Source of the DNA: an uncultured Schlesneria sp.
GTDB taxonomy: Bacteria; Planctomycetota; Planctomycetia; Planctomycetales; Planctomycetaceae
Assembly (NCBI GenBank): GCA_903871875.1
Contig: CAIQIR010000176.1
Coordinates: 1-64,000, forward strand
Reading direction: 5' to 3'
DNA length: 64,000 nt
The notes under the pieces: model-generated
What the model was told of the DNA's origin: nothing
What the model saw: only the letters and a program-made list of their open reading frames with translations
The model's database searches: none
Program-made: the position numbers and the translations under genes
Part shown: in pieces, positions 39,001 through 46,280 of the stretch
Layout: every line of letters begins with the position of its first letter
Position numbering within the stretch: the first letter of the stretch is position 1

Positions 39001-40855
39001 GGCTGTTCAGCGTGAAGATCTTCCGGTTGTGGTCCAGCAAGTGTTTATTGATCAGGCGGCGGAACTGGTTCGAGTGAAGTCATTGCTCACCGCGCCGAAA
39101 TGGTCGCAGCACAAGTTCACGCAACAACCCGGTGCGCCCGCCTCGGTCAATGCCGCCGATTTGACGTCAATTCTTTGCCGTGACGGAACTTATCGGGCTC
39201 AAGCGATCTACACGATCAAGAATCGGTCCCGTCAATTTCTGGCCCTGAGAATGCCGGAAGGAACCGAGTTGCTTTCGGTCTTTGTGGCTGACCAGCCATC
39301 CCGAGCAGTGGAAGCGAAGCTTCCGTCACAAAAAGGGGGCGTCGTCCAATTGATTGCCTTGCCGAAGACCAGTACGGCAAGTCTGTCTTTTCCTGTGAAG
39401 CTCGTCTGGCGAGGGAGACTAGCCGATCAATTGCCTCTTCCAGAAAAGTTTGCGACGCAAGAGGTCTCTTTCCCGGCTCCTCAGATTCTCAGTCAAAAAG
39501 ACGACGAAGACTACGGGATCCCCGTGGCGCGGACTCGATGGACGGTCTACGTACCTTCGTATCTTGATGCCACGGCGGCTCGGTCGACGGCCAAGCACAA
39601 CCTTTCATTGTCGGACGATTCGAACAAACTGTACGGCAACGCCATGTTGCAAGAGACGGGTGAACTGCTCGGATTTCTTGAGCAGATTCTGGCCAGCAGC
39701 GACCGCAGTCGGTCGGTCAGTAGCGTGAAGCAGATCAGTGTTGCGACCGAGAATTTGAAACGGCTGGGCATGGAACTGGATCGCTATTCTGGCGCAAACG
39801 ATGCGGAATTTGAGAAGAACAAAACAGAAATCAAGAAACGATTGTCGGCAGCGCAGCAGATGGCGGCAGACCAGAATCAAAAGACGCAAGATTTCTTATT
39901 GAGGTCACGCGATCAAACCGGGCAACAACGATCAGTTGAGTTCCTCTCTGGAGATCAAGAGGAAGAAGAGATCATTGCCGGTGAACAACAACGCGCGTTG
40001 ATCGAGTCCAACTCGACAACACTCGTTTCGACGCAAACCCAACAGGATGACCAGGAGTTCAATTTCCATCTCGAAGTCCATGAGCCTGCCGTGGGACTCA
40101 AGTCGAATGTGATTGGTGAAAAGTCGCCCGCTAAAAAAATCATGGGACGACAATCGAGCCCTGCCAATGAAACTCGTCAGCAACTTCGTGACACCAACTC
40201 GCTTAACATTGATGCCCTTAATTCGGTTGTGACGAATAACAGTGTGATCCGCGGACGGCAATCAGGTCAGCAGGTTCGGACCAATCAGGTCGGGGTTCAG
40301 GTTGACTCCAACAGAAATGCCGAGGGCGTGCCGAATGTTGGAGCCGCTACGGATGGGGGACATGAACAATTTTTTGGACTCAATCTCGTCGTGGCCCAAC
40401 AACCAGGCGCAGGACAGCAACCGCCTCAGGCGGGGGGAGGCGTTCCACTGGCCGCTGCGGGCCAGTCTCCGCTCGGAAATCCCGCAGGCGGACTTTCCTT
40501 GGGAATTGATTTACCCACATCGGGTCGCAAACTGGTGTTCACGAAGGTGGGTGGTGATCCGAAATTGGCGCTGGTAGTGCGTTCGCAAGAATCGTTGCGC
40601 CGAGGCATCAGCTTGATTTGGTCCGCGGTGTGGCTGCTGATGGGAGTGACCATCTTGCTGACGCTGCGGAAAGAATCATGGCGAAATCGACTGCCCAATC
40701 TGCTGCCATGGGGAGCGGTCGTCTTGGGAATTCTCGGATTTTTCGCGCTGCCGGCCCCTTTCAACTTGGGAAGTTTTCTCTTGTCTCTGTTGGGCACATT
40801 TCCTGTGGCTTGGCGATGTTTTGCACCTGCTGGAGTGGAAGAATCCGCTCGATAG
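33032..40855 (+). CDS. giant two-module protein, apparent gene fusion
   Basis: About 2607 residues. Start ATG at 33032 or 33035, with GAGGGG just before it. An N-terminal signal peptide (FAMILFIGVIPSRFAVAQ) is followed by module B1: RRIYVPIQDLDVVI, GVLISRAKFDSLLSQA, LTAADYAAQIVGD and FDEGWCETSLPL. Hydrophobic helices lie at about 35908-36045 and 36548-36745. Then a second signal-like stretch (TTAAVLTALFAISDVSFAAE, about 36798-36860) leads into module B2 at about 36900 (LIVPYDAGTDPLASDRIFLS, HEQFLELYRLANP, LEALYSATLVP). After a Gln/Asn-rich region at about 39900-40480, a C-terminal membrane segment lies at 40600-40840. The three modules share motif order with the upstream gene. Function unknown; an envelope role is inferred. 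Confidence 0.85.
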   Translation: MMNRFPLMFAMILFIGVIPSRFAVAQPRDPIAELTEARRIYVPIQDLDVVIERDKEGVLISRAKFDSLLSQAKANIEKNPTLAGVPVALTAADYAAQIVGDQLLISVKAEINQFDEGWCETSLPLQRLALERATLDDAPAFVGRNLDGSVSLFTYSRGKHALSLQLSTELITSGSDQAAVFSLLRAPSGSLTLSLPAGKRLVVDQLQLERPAALEQVADYQIAVGGSAVMNLRITDRAAENAADSLMFATTGYGLHVAPGEVTWHARSTLQLFGKPVDRLTFSVPSTLEIADVEAVGLESWNLTDDPNEPQRTNISLTFGQAFEGTRQISLKGVMSVATGKPWDVPPLRITGVTSHIGQIVVEHQPGIRLRIDETSGMRRATQDQKPAADMPDGLSKRGSNEFLRFDVWRPDFTLRLTTQPKQSEVHAAVASVLDVNVTGLDLHAAITVEAHFAPLFEIDVRLPSEWQVLSIHKDDHPLAWQMIRLDEVGINQLRILLEKPLAAETNGQFRLALRRDVEGWPVEAEPIVVNLPELFLPQSSLTEVAIVVRGDADLDLLAFDLKGLDPQPMKADFERLRFQSQDTRFAGKLKVTRKPSRISAQTVTFGRIDPQTIHTFLQATVDVQGGGVRSIKVALPETTGTAIRFESTGARIVEQKSASPQNGERVWTLQFDRRLRGPALLTCDLDAPRGEMTEFVLPQWRFADAERQSGYVCLEAGGEQRLTMTANEADGSPLVEVDTLELPQVVYRPKERIVAVYRSVAPRAVVSLKEQKFDKLAVPTAICPSLDISTIVGRTGELQHQARFLLNTVGVQGLHVTFPSGSTLWATTIDGRPVEVRRHGDVYLVPIPANIPVVSSATPSSGRPDVSHLLQLTYRSDVVAISQFGTLNQTPPILTVESAQRTAMPVEVLEQRWNLYYPEEMRLVGSHSPLAPLQPLDTMSILGAWNANFRAPTFAALMRQVIVVCGSLGIICVFVFSFRRKRFLFAQIVVICALAALFFATIPPSLQQARDASRKSSAPAEKLLKGLDDSRVPVPASAPKSRTPSSDELKGGTHLGLATSPDHSEDSAATDPFGTTRESVGFEIAGAGAKPKNVVANEPAGAEQAVEREKGKLGSKDAANRALGLLSLAIDFVAPAGSREKRFHYIGADVSSSGIPLQVDYVDRHSGMAMRVFLIAFAVLIAWILRRSTLAMKLRVITLGVVIPMSFMSLAPIGYQVVLDGVLLGTLAAVGVWLARGAVLCCPCNRCRLLSTQCATTAAVLTALFAISDVSFAAEKADVSSAKPAVGTKPMGTLIVPYDAGTDPLASDRIFLSHEQFLELYRLANPTQLLKPQIPQAGGILEALYSATLVPNTQRPDDSVVQVTARYAARSFVDGQMLIELPVKSVSARDVKLDGQAAALMAGPDGFKIAISKPGLHVIDFAFDIPARLSGMTGAFTLPLLAVPSGKLTFGLPAKELSIRVNGSSTVFRRVTQGDLQSIDLPIDKGGEITIVWQPPQARDVMESVVQADSALAMTVNDAGGLISQGFVFRVRQGGLVEASFELPETLRLQSVGGADVGGWEIQGAGTGRRLRVIFRRKIADETRLTINMFLELNVGASSLTIAVPQIKPLDVANEIGQVAVFAGDQISIRAEQVESLAQADSEKFSIQVPTDHPNIIPQLVYRFSKRPYTLALRVTRQASQLHVTAQHAALITPRKQNLTTRLRLEVTGAPRSSLSVALPAGFVLLDVQATGMRDWYVASQGDGLTMTIELAAPRMGLVEVVIAGFTLGDNIAASVRFPQPNDATRIDSTAAIWLDEGLTGSLDTFDGWRSIDISHVSGELLAVRSQQPVRFAFSSTTLNPSPIGLKLTQAVPKLSVDGLSMVTVTDVAVIYTFAFQWQIDSATTETLSLTTPSWLAGKLEFQGPGLHEATSVDAGGNRSRWTIHLRTPVRGKYFATATATLSPAAAEVLAPAIVFEADQRPLDAQRQYVLLINSSMSQLISMDPALIEAVQREDLPVVVQQVFIDQAAELVRVKSLLTAPKWSQHKFTQQPGAPASVNAADLTSILCRDGTYRAQAIYTIKNRSRQFLALRMPEGTELLSVFVADQPSRAVEAKLPSQKGGVVQLIALPKTSTASLSFPVKLVWRGRLADQLPLPEKFATQEVSFPAPQILSQKDDEDYGIPVARTRWTVYVPSYLDATAARSTAKHNLSLSDDSNKLYGNAMLQETGELLGFLEQILASSDRSRSVSSVKQISVATENLKRLGMELDRYSGANDAEFEKNKTEIKKRLSAAQQMAADQNQKTQDFLLRSRDQTGQQRSVEFLSGDQEEEEIIAGEQQRALIESNSTTLVSTQTQQDDQEFNFHLEVHEPAVGLKSNVIGEKSPAKKIMGRQSSPANETRQQLRDTNSLNIDALNSVVTNNSVIRGRQSGQQVRTNQVGVQVDSNRNAEGVPNVGAATDGGHEQFFGLNLVVAQQPGAGQQPPQAGGGVPLAAAGQSPLGNPAGGLSLGIDLPTSGRKLVFTKVGGDPKLALVVRSQESLRRGISLIWSAVWLLMGVTILLTLRKESWRNRLPNLLPWGAVVLGILGFFALPAPFNLGSFLLSLLGTFPVAWRCFAPAGVEESAR

Positions 40856-41066
40856 GCTCGCCGCGTTGAAAGCGGCCTGATCACGAAAAGTGATGCCGAC
40901 GTGGGACCAGCGCCGATGAAACGCCAATTCTTGCCCGTTTTTCCCAAGTCGACATTGGGCGAAAAACGACCTGCGGCTAAGATGAATGCCAACGACAGTA
41001 GACATTTCCTCGTAGTGTCTCTGGCGTAGACGTACCCCCCAGGAGTTGGCGACGAGGTCTGGCAGG

Positions 41067-43556
41067 ATGCAAATAATGGTCTGTTCGCTGAAGGTTGTCG
41101 GACACCGGGTCGAAATGCTCGGTTGGCTGCGAGCCGTATTGATTTTGACGCTCGCGATGGCCAGTTCCGCGCAGGCCCAGATTCAAGGTTTCGATGATCT
41201 CTTCTCAGGACGGTTGGCGCCGCAGAGCTCTTCGAAAGCCGAATTTATCGCGACGCTTACCCCATCGTCAGCCAAACCGGGCGATGAAGTCACTTTGACC
41301 GTAGCCGTCAAGCTTCCCCCGCAGAGTTATATCTATGCGACCACAGGGGATTTCGAACAGCGAACTCGAATCACGACGACGACGATTGCGGGGCTTGAAG
41401 CGATTGATGCGGAGTATCAATCGGACCGTGAGCCGGAAACGAAAGAGGATCCCGTCTTTAAACGGCTGCTTTCTAAGTTTCATGGAGATGTTTCATGGTC
41501 AAAAAAATTCCGCATTGAGCCGACGGCCGACTTGGACAAAGTGGCTGTCAATTTGCAACTGGAAGGGCAGTATTGCTCTGAAGGGCCCGGCGGCCAATGC
41601 ACGCTGATTAAACCGCCGGTTTCTCTCGAGGCGACTCTTCACCACAAGGCTGCCGTTGTAGAAGACATAGGCAAGCCTGTGGCTCAATTCAAGTTCTCGA
41701 AGCGTCCGGTCCGAGGAAAACAAAACCCCGCCGAGTTGCACTTTCAATTGGCCCCGACCACTTCATCTGGCGGTAAGAAGGTGAAACTTGCGATCACAAT
41801 GAAGCTCGATCCCGAGTGGCACACTTTCTCGACGACATTCAACGGCGAAGGAGGGACGCCAACAGAAATCTCCTTCGACAAACTCTATGGTCTTAAACCG
41901 GTCGGTGGGATCGTTCCCAATCGTCCTCCTGAAATCAAAGAAGAATCAGAGCTCAAGCTCAGCCAGGAAGTTTACCACAACGAAGTGACGTGGGTTCAGG
42001 AATTCGAAGTCTTGCCCGAATCCAGGCCCCGCGCATTCGGTGTCGAAGGCACGATTACTTATCAAACCTGCAAATCGGCATGTATTCCACCCCGCGGAGT
42101 GCCGTTTGTCGTGGGGGTGACGAGTGACGACATCGAACCGCCTGCGAGTATCGAACCGTTCCAAGAGCCGGCGGTCAGTGCCGATCTTCCCGTGACCAAT
42201 CAGCGTCCGCAGGATAAGGGACTCATGGTCTTTCTGCTGACGGCGATCGGGGCGGGGCTGGTTGCATTGCTGACCCCGTGTGTTTTCCCCATGGTGCCCA
42301 TTACGGTCAGCTTTTTCCTGAAGCAGAATGAAAACAAAGGTGGCCGGCCATTTGTCCTGGCCTTGGTGTTTTCTCTATCGATCATTGCCGCATTTGTCGT
42401 GATCGGCGTCGGGATCGCCGCGATTTTTGGAGCAACCAAACCAAACGAACTCGCCAATAATTGGATTTTGAATCTGTTTCTCGCCTCGGTTTTTTTTGCG
42501 TTCGCGCTCAATATGCTGGGGCTGTTCGAGATTCAGGTGCCGTCCTGGTTGTTGACCATGACGTCGACGGGAGAACAAACGGGCGGTTATGTCGGCGTGA
42601 TTTTTATGGCACTGACCTTCGTGCTGACGTCGTTCAGTTGTACGTTCGCGTTTGTCGGCTCGTTGCTCGCTGCGGCTGCCCAAGGCGAATACTACTGGCC
42701 GGTGTTGGGGATGTTGGCCTTCGGGACCACGTTTTCCGCCCCGTTTTTCCTGCTGGCTTTGGCACCCGGACGCTTGAAGTCGCTGCCGAAGAGTGGCGGT
42801 TGGTTGAATGCCGTCAAGGTGGTCATGGGCTTCGTGGAATTGGGGGTCGCAGTCAAGTACATCAGCATCGTCGACCAGCAATGGAACGCGGTTCCATGGC
42901 TGTTCGATTTTACGAACGTCATGACCTTGTGGTCGGTCTTGGCTGCTTGCACGGGATTGTATTTGCTGGGGTTGTTTCGGCTGTCTCACGATACTCCCGG
43001 GCATGGTTTGTCCCCCATCCGAGTGTTGTTGGCGATCGGATTTCTGATGTTGGGCGGTCTATTTGTGGTGGGGCTGTCCCAGCCCGATCGCGAGGCGTGG
43101 TTTATCAATCAATTGGTTTCCTTCGCTCCGGCTCGTCTGGACAATGAAGAGTTCGAATTGGATTTTGATGCCGCAGTGCTCGATGCGACAGCGAATAATG
43201 TCCCGCTGTTCGTCGATTTCACGGGAGTCTTCTGCACGAATTGCCGCCTGATGGAAAAACGAATGGCCAAGCCCAGCAACCACAAACGGTTGAAGCATTT
43301 CGTTCAGGCTCAGCTGTATACCGACAAAGTTCCCAAGGTCACGGACGAGACTGAAGCCAAACGAATTCTCGCCCGAAACGTGTCCTTACAAGTCGATTGG
43401 TTTGGCGACGTCACGCTGCCCTCTTATGCGATTGTGACGCCCGATGGGAAAACGATTCTGTCCAAGTTTTTTGGGCTTGAGCAACGAGACGGAGACTTTG
43501 CGCGATTCCTTGACGAGGGCGCGACAAAATGGCGGTCGCTGAGTGCCGCGAAGTGA
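41067..43556 (+). CDS. DsbD-like thiol:disulfide interchange protein
   Basis: About 829 residues from ATG 41067; ATG 41115 is also possible and would put the signal peptide (MLGWLRAVLILTLAMASSAQ) at the very start. Two extracytoplasmic DsbD alpha-like domains come first (about 41225-41640 and 41690-42130). The second has paired cysteines in YQTCKSACIPP. Next is the eight-helix CcdA-type membrane domain with LTPCVFPMVP (near 42270) and TSFSCTFAF (near 42631), whose cysteines shuttle electrons from cytoplasmic thioredoxin. The C-terminal thioredoxin-like domain has FCTNCRLME at 43231. It reduces periplasmic disulfides, for example for cytochrome c maturation. The duplication of the N-terminal domain is unusual. 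The next gene starts six bases after the stop. Confidence 0.93.
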   Translation: MQIMVCSLKVVGHRVEMLGWLRAVLILTLAMASSAQAQIQGFDDLFSGRLAPQSSSKAEFIATLTPSSAKPGDEVTLTVAVKLPPQSYIYATTGDFEQRTRITTTTIAGLEAIDAEYQSDREPETKEDPVFKRLLSKFHGDVSWSKKFRIEPTADLDKVAVNLQLEGQYCSEGPGGQCTLIKPPVSLEATLHHKAAVVEDIGKPVAQFKFSKRPVRGKQNPAELHFQLAPTTSSGGKKVKLAITMKLDPEWHTFSTTFNGEGGTPTEISFDKLYGLKPVGGIVPNRPPEIKEESELKLSQEVYHNEVTWVQEFEVLPESRPRAFGVEGTITYQTCKSACIPPRGVPFVVGVTSDDIEPPASIEPFQEPAVSADLPVTNQRPQDKGLMVFLLTAIGAGLVALLTPCVFPMVPITVSFFLKQNENKGGRPFVLALVFSLSIIAAFVVIGVGIAAIFGATKPNELANNWILNLFLASVFFAFALNMLGLFEIQVPSWLLTMTSTGEQTGGYVGVIFMALTFVLTSFSCTFAFVGSLLAAAAQGEYYWPVLGMLAFGTTFSAPFFLLALAPGRLKSLPKSGGWLNAVKVVMGFVELGVAVKYISIVDQQWNAVPWLFDFTNVMTLWSVLAACTGLYLLGLFRLSHDTPGHGLSPIRVLLAIGFLMLGGLFVVGLSQPDREAWFINQLVSFAPARLDNEEFELDFDAAVLDATANNVPLFVDFTGVFCTNCRLMEKRMAKPSNHKRLKHFVQAQLYTDKVPKVTDETEAKRILARNVSLQVDWFGDVTLPSYAIVTPDGKTILSKFFGLEQRDGDFARFLDEGATKWRSLSAAK

Positions 43557-43562
43557 TCGCCA

Positions 43563-44444
43563 GTGGCGGAGGACGAAAAGGATTCGTCTTCAATTGAACA
43601 GTGTTGGGTCGGTGAATCGTCGGGAACAGCCACCGTGACAGATCCAACTGATGTGACGAATGTTCCCAGAACCGTTTTGATCTGTCATGCCGATGATGCA
43701 TTGAACCGGGAAGGCCTGGCCCGCTGGCTTGCCTCGACAACACGGCTCGTCGGAGTCGTCGTCTTGGGCGAACCGGCAAAGCGTATGCGGCGAAGAATTC
43801 GGCGGGAAATCGGACGCGTTGGTCTATTGCGATTCGCAGATGTGTTCGCCTTTCGCTTGTACTACAAGTTCTTTCTGGCGCGGAGAGATCACGCTTGGGA
43901 ACAGGCCACATTGGAACAGCTCACTCAACGATTTCCTCCGTTGACAGGCCAGACGCGCATCATCAAAGCGGCATCGCCAAATTCTTCCGAAGTCGAGACG
44001 TTCTTGCGGGAAGTTAATCCCGACATCGTGATTGCCCGGTGCAAATCGCTGTTGAAGGAGAGCGTTTTCACGATTCCCATCCGAGGCACCTTTGTAATGC
44101 ACCCGGGGATTTGTCCCCAGTACAGGAATGCTCACGGTTGCTTTTGGGCCTTGGCCAAACAGGATCGTGAAAATGTTGGTATGACGCTGTTAAAGATCGA
44201 CAAGGGAATTGATACGGGCCCCGTGTACGGCTATTACCGCTGCAAATTCGACGAGACGAAGGAATCGCACCACGTCATTCAGCACAAAGTCGTCTTTGAC
44301 AATCTGGACGTGCTGCAGGAAAAGCTGAAGGAGATTTACGCGGGGTTGGCCAAACCAATCGACACTCGCGGCTTACCTTCCGGCGAATGGGGGCAACCCT
44401 GGTTGACGGCTTACTTCGGGTACCTTCGCCGGACGAAGAAGTAA
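43563..44444 (+). CDS. formyltransferase-like protein
   Basis: 293 residues. The first about 36 residues are Asp/Ser/Thr-rich and probably disordered. Then VPRTVLICHADDALNREGLA opens a Rossmann-like fold. The signature area GTFVMHPGICPQYRNAHGCF matches the N-x-H loop of formyltransferases, but the usual Asn two positions before the His is Val here. The distal acid in IDKGIDTGPVYG (Asp) is present. Methionyl-tRNA and sugar formyltransferases use the Asn-His-Asp triad with 10-formyl-tetrahydrofolate, so the activity could differ. It starts at a GTG six bases after the DsbD-like stop, so the two are probably co-transcribed. It could instead serve N-formylation of an envelope sugar, since a Wzm-like permease lies 3.3 kb downstream. 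Confidence 0.8.
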   Translation: MAEDEKDSSSIEQCWVGESSGTATVTDPTDVTNVPRTVLICHADDALNREGLARWLASTTRLVGVVVLGEPAKRMRRRIRREIGRVGLLRFADVFAFRLYYKFFLARRDHAWEQATLEQLTQRFPPLTGQTRIIKAASPNSSEVETFLREVNPDIVIARCKSLLKESVFTIPIRGTFVMHPGICPQYRNAHGCFWALAKQDRENVGMTLLKIDKGIDTGPVYGYYRCKFDETKESHHVIQHKVVFDNLDVLQEKLKEIYAGLAKPIDTRGLPSGEWGQPWLTAYFGYLRRTKK

Positions 44445-45059
44445 TACCTTAAGAAATCTCATCTCAAATCTTGTCGGCGTCTCGCGCCAGCAAAGTGGTT
44501 CCGAATCCGCAGATCGAGCGTTCGTGAGCGAGGCTCACAATATCACGCTGATTCACCGACCTGACTCAATGAGTTTCGGTCTCGGTTCCCTGACCACTCG
44601 ACATTTGAATTTCCAGACGTGGTATTGATCAACTTACCGGTCGAGCAAGAATTATTTCAGCAGTTGAAGAGCCGGCTGGGCGGGAATCGTCAACCGTTCG
44701 TAAAAACTCGCTGATCTGGTTGACGTCGCCTTGCCGGAATCGTGAAGGAATTGCAAGACAACTCAGGAGTACTTGTCCAAGGCCGAAAATCGATATGGAG
44801 GTCAATTTGGCAAAATCAAACGAAAGGGTTTACGCGTGGCGTTTGTGTACATTGCTATTGAATTGTCCGAAAGTTGCTCGTCTGTGATCGCTGATCTGCT
44901 GTGCAGTCGCGGACAAGACAGTCACTGTCTGGTTGCGTTAAACGAAGTGATGCGGCCATCACCGGGTCTCACAGAGGCCGCGAAGTTTAATTTCAGTTCC
45001 GACCGTACTATGATTCTCTAACGACTATCTCGATCCCACCGCATTTATGAGGTCCCGCC
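44445..45059. other. region with decayed-looking coding sequence
   Basis: About 615 bases without a sound gene. One open frame just after a TGA at 44562-44564 gives 49 residues ending VVLINLPVEQELFQQLKSRL plus a short tail (stop 44712-44714). It reads like the end of a protein but has no start. A second frame ends at 45021 (next entry). Both read like protein fragments, so this may be a degraded gene between formyltransferase and LuxE-like genes. Confidence 0.4.
44773..45021 (+). pseudogene. possible remnant of a B12-binding protein start
   Basis: A frame of 82 codons opening at a TTG encodes KGLRVAFVYIAIELSESCSS then VIADLLCSRGQDSHCLVALN. The order strand, I-E-L, helix, short linker G-Q-D resembles the first beta-alpha unit of the cobalamin-binding domain found before radical SAM domains (consensus strand, N-x-E-x-LG-x-x-x-LSAxLKxxGHE). 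The frame stops soon after. I call it a remnant only tentatively; a chance similarity is possible. Confidence 0.3.
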
Positions 45060-46154
45060 GTGAGCCAACTCGCCGATCTTGTTTCCTCCGCCAAATCCCA
45101 ACTCGATGCTCACACGGTCGAGACCGTGCAGTGGCACTTTCACGAATCGACTGGCAGCCCTTTCTGGTTAGAGAAGGCCAAATCTTACAATTTCGATCCG
45201 CTGAAAGAGGTCAAGTGTTTCGACGACCTCAAGAAGTTCCCTCATTTCGAAGATGAATGGTTGCGTGGTGGTCCAATTAGCCGCTGGATCCCCAAAGGAT
45301 TGGCTGGCAAACCCGCCTATGTGTTTGAAACAGGTGGAACGACGGGAGTTCCGAAGAGTCGTATGGTGATCGAAGATCATTGGATCGACTACGAAAATTT
45401 CAGCGACACTTTGCCAGACGAGTACTTCCCTCGCGGTTCGAACTGGCTGATGCTTGGTCCCTCAGGACCGCGTCGTTTGCGTTTGGCCGTTGAGCATCTG
45501 GCCCAATATCGTGGCGGAATTTGCTTCTGTGTCGATCTTGATCCGCGTTGGGTCGTCAAGCTGTTGAAGAAGGGGAAGATCAAGGAAGCCGAAGACTACA
45601 AAGATCACGTGATCGATCAGGCAATTACGATTCTGTCTGCCAATCATGACATCAAATGCGCCTTCATGACCCCGAAATTACTCGAGGCATTAGCCATGCG
45701 CTTGTTGGATGACGGCTCCAGCATCGCCGAAACGGGCATTAAAGGCATCTTCGCAGGCGGAACCGAATTCACGCCGCAATGGTATCGTACGTGTCGCGAA
45801 GAACTTCTGGGACCCGATGTCTATATCACCCCGACGTACGGAAATACGTTGATGGGACTGGCCTGCGGCAAACCGTTTGATCCGGCCGACAACTACAAGA
45901 TTACGTATTACGCACCGCAGCCTCGGGCCGTGATCGAGACTGTCGAATTCAGCGACTACAATCAGGTCGTCGGATATGGAAAGACCGGTCGCGTCAAGCT
46001 TTACACGATGACCAAAGAACTGTTCATTCCCGGCTTCATGGAGCGTGACGAAGGCGAACGCGAAATGCCCCATGGCAAATATCCTTGGGACGGAATCAGT
46101 GGAACAAGGCCGTTCCACGAATATGCCAAAACGACGACGGTGGGCGTGTATTGA
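45060..46154 (+). CDS. LuxE/PaaK-like acyl-adenylating enzyme
   Basis: 364 residues. The adenylate-forming signature TGGTTGVPKS is at residues 91-100, with a further TPTYGNTLMGLA loop near the end of the large domain. The short C-terminal domain lacks the long tail of classical acyl-CoA ligases. Length is close to LuxE (about 370), which activates fatty acids for reduction, and to short PaaK-like ligases. The start is GTG at 45060 with GAGG seven bases upstream. The aldehyde dehydrogenase gene begins 126 bases downstream. Together these could reduce a carboxylate to an aldehyde through an acyl-AMP and acyl-enzyme, but no luxAB genes are present. The substrate is unknown. Confidence 0.75.
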   Translation: MSQLADLVSSAKSQLDAHTVETVQWHFHESTGSPFWLEKAKSYNFDPLKEVKCFDDLKKFPHFEDEWLRGGPISRWIPKGLAGKPAYVFETGGTTGVPKSRMVIEDHWIDYENFSDTLPDEYFPRGSNWLMLGPSGPRRLRLAVEHLAQYRGGICFCVDLDPRWVVKLLKKGKIKEAEDYKDHVIDQAITILSANHDIKCAFMTPKLLEALAMRLLDDGSSIAETGIKGIFAGGTEFTPQWYRTCREELLGPDVYITPTYGNTLMGLACGKPFDPADNYKITYYAPQPRAVIETVEFSDYNQVVGYGKTGRVKLYTMTKELFIPGFMERDEGEREMPHGKYPWDGISGTRPFHEYAKTTTVGVY

Positions 46155-46280
46155 TTCTTTAGGCGTCAATGCGGAGTTCGTTGGTGGGCGGGTGAGGATC
46201 CGTCAGACATTGCGTTGGAGACGATCAGACGGATTCCGCTGCCTCTCCAGTTTGCATCGCACATTATTTGAGAAGCCATT

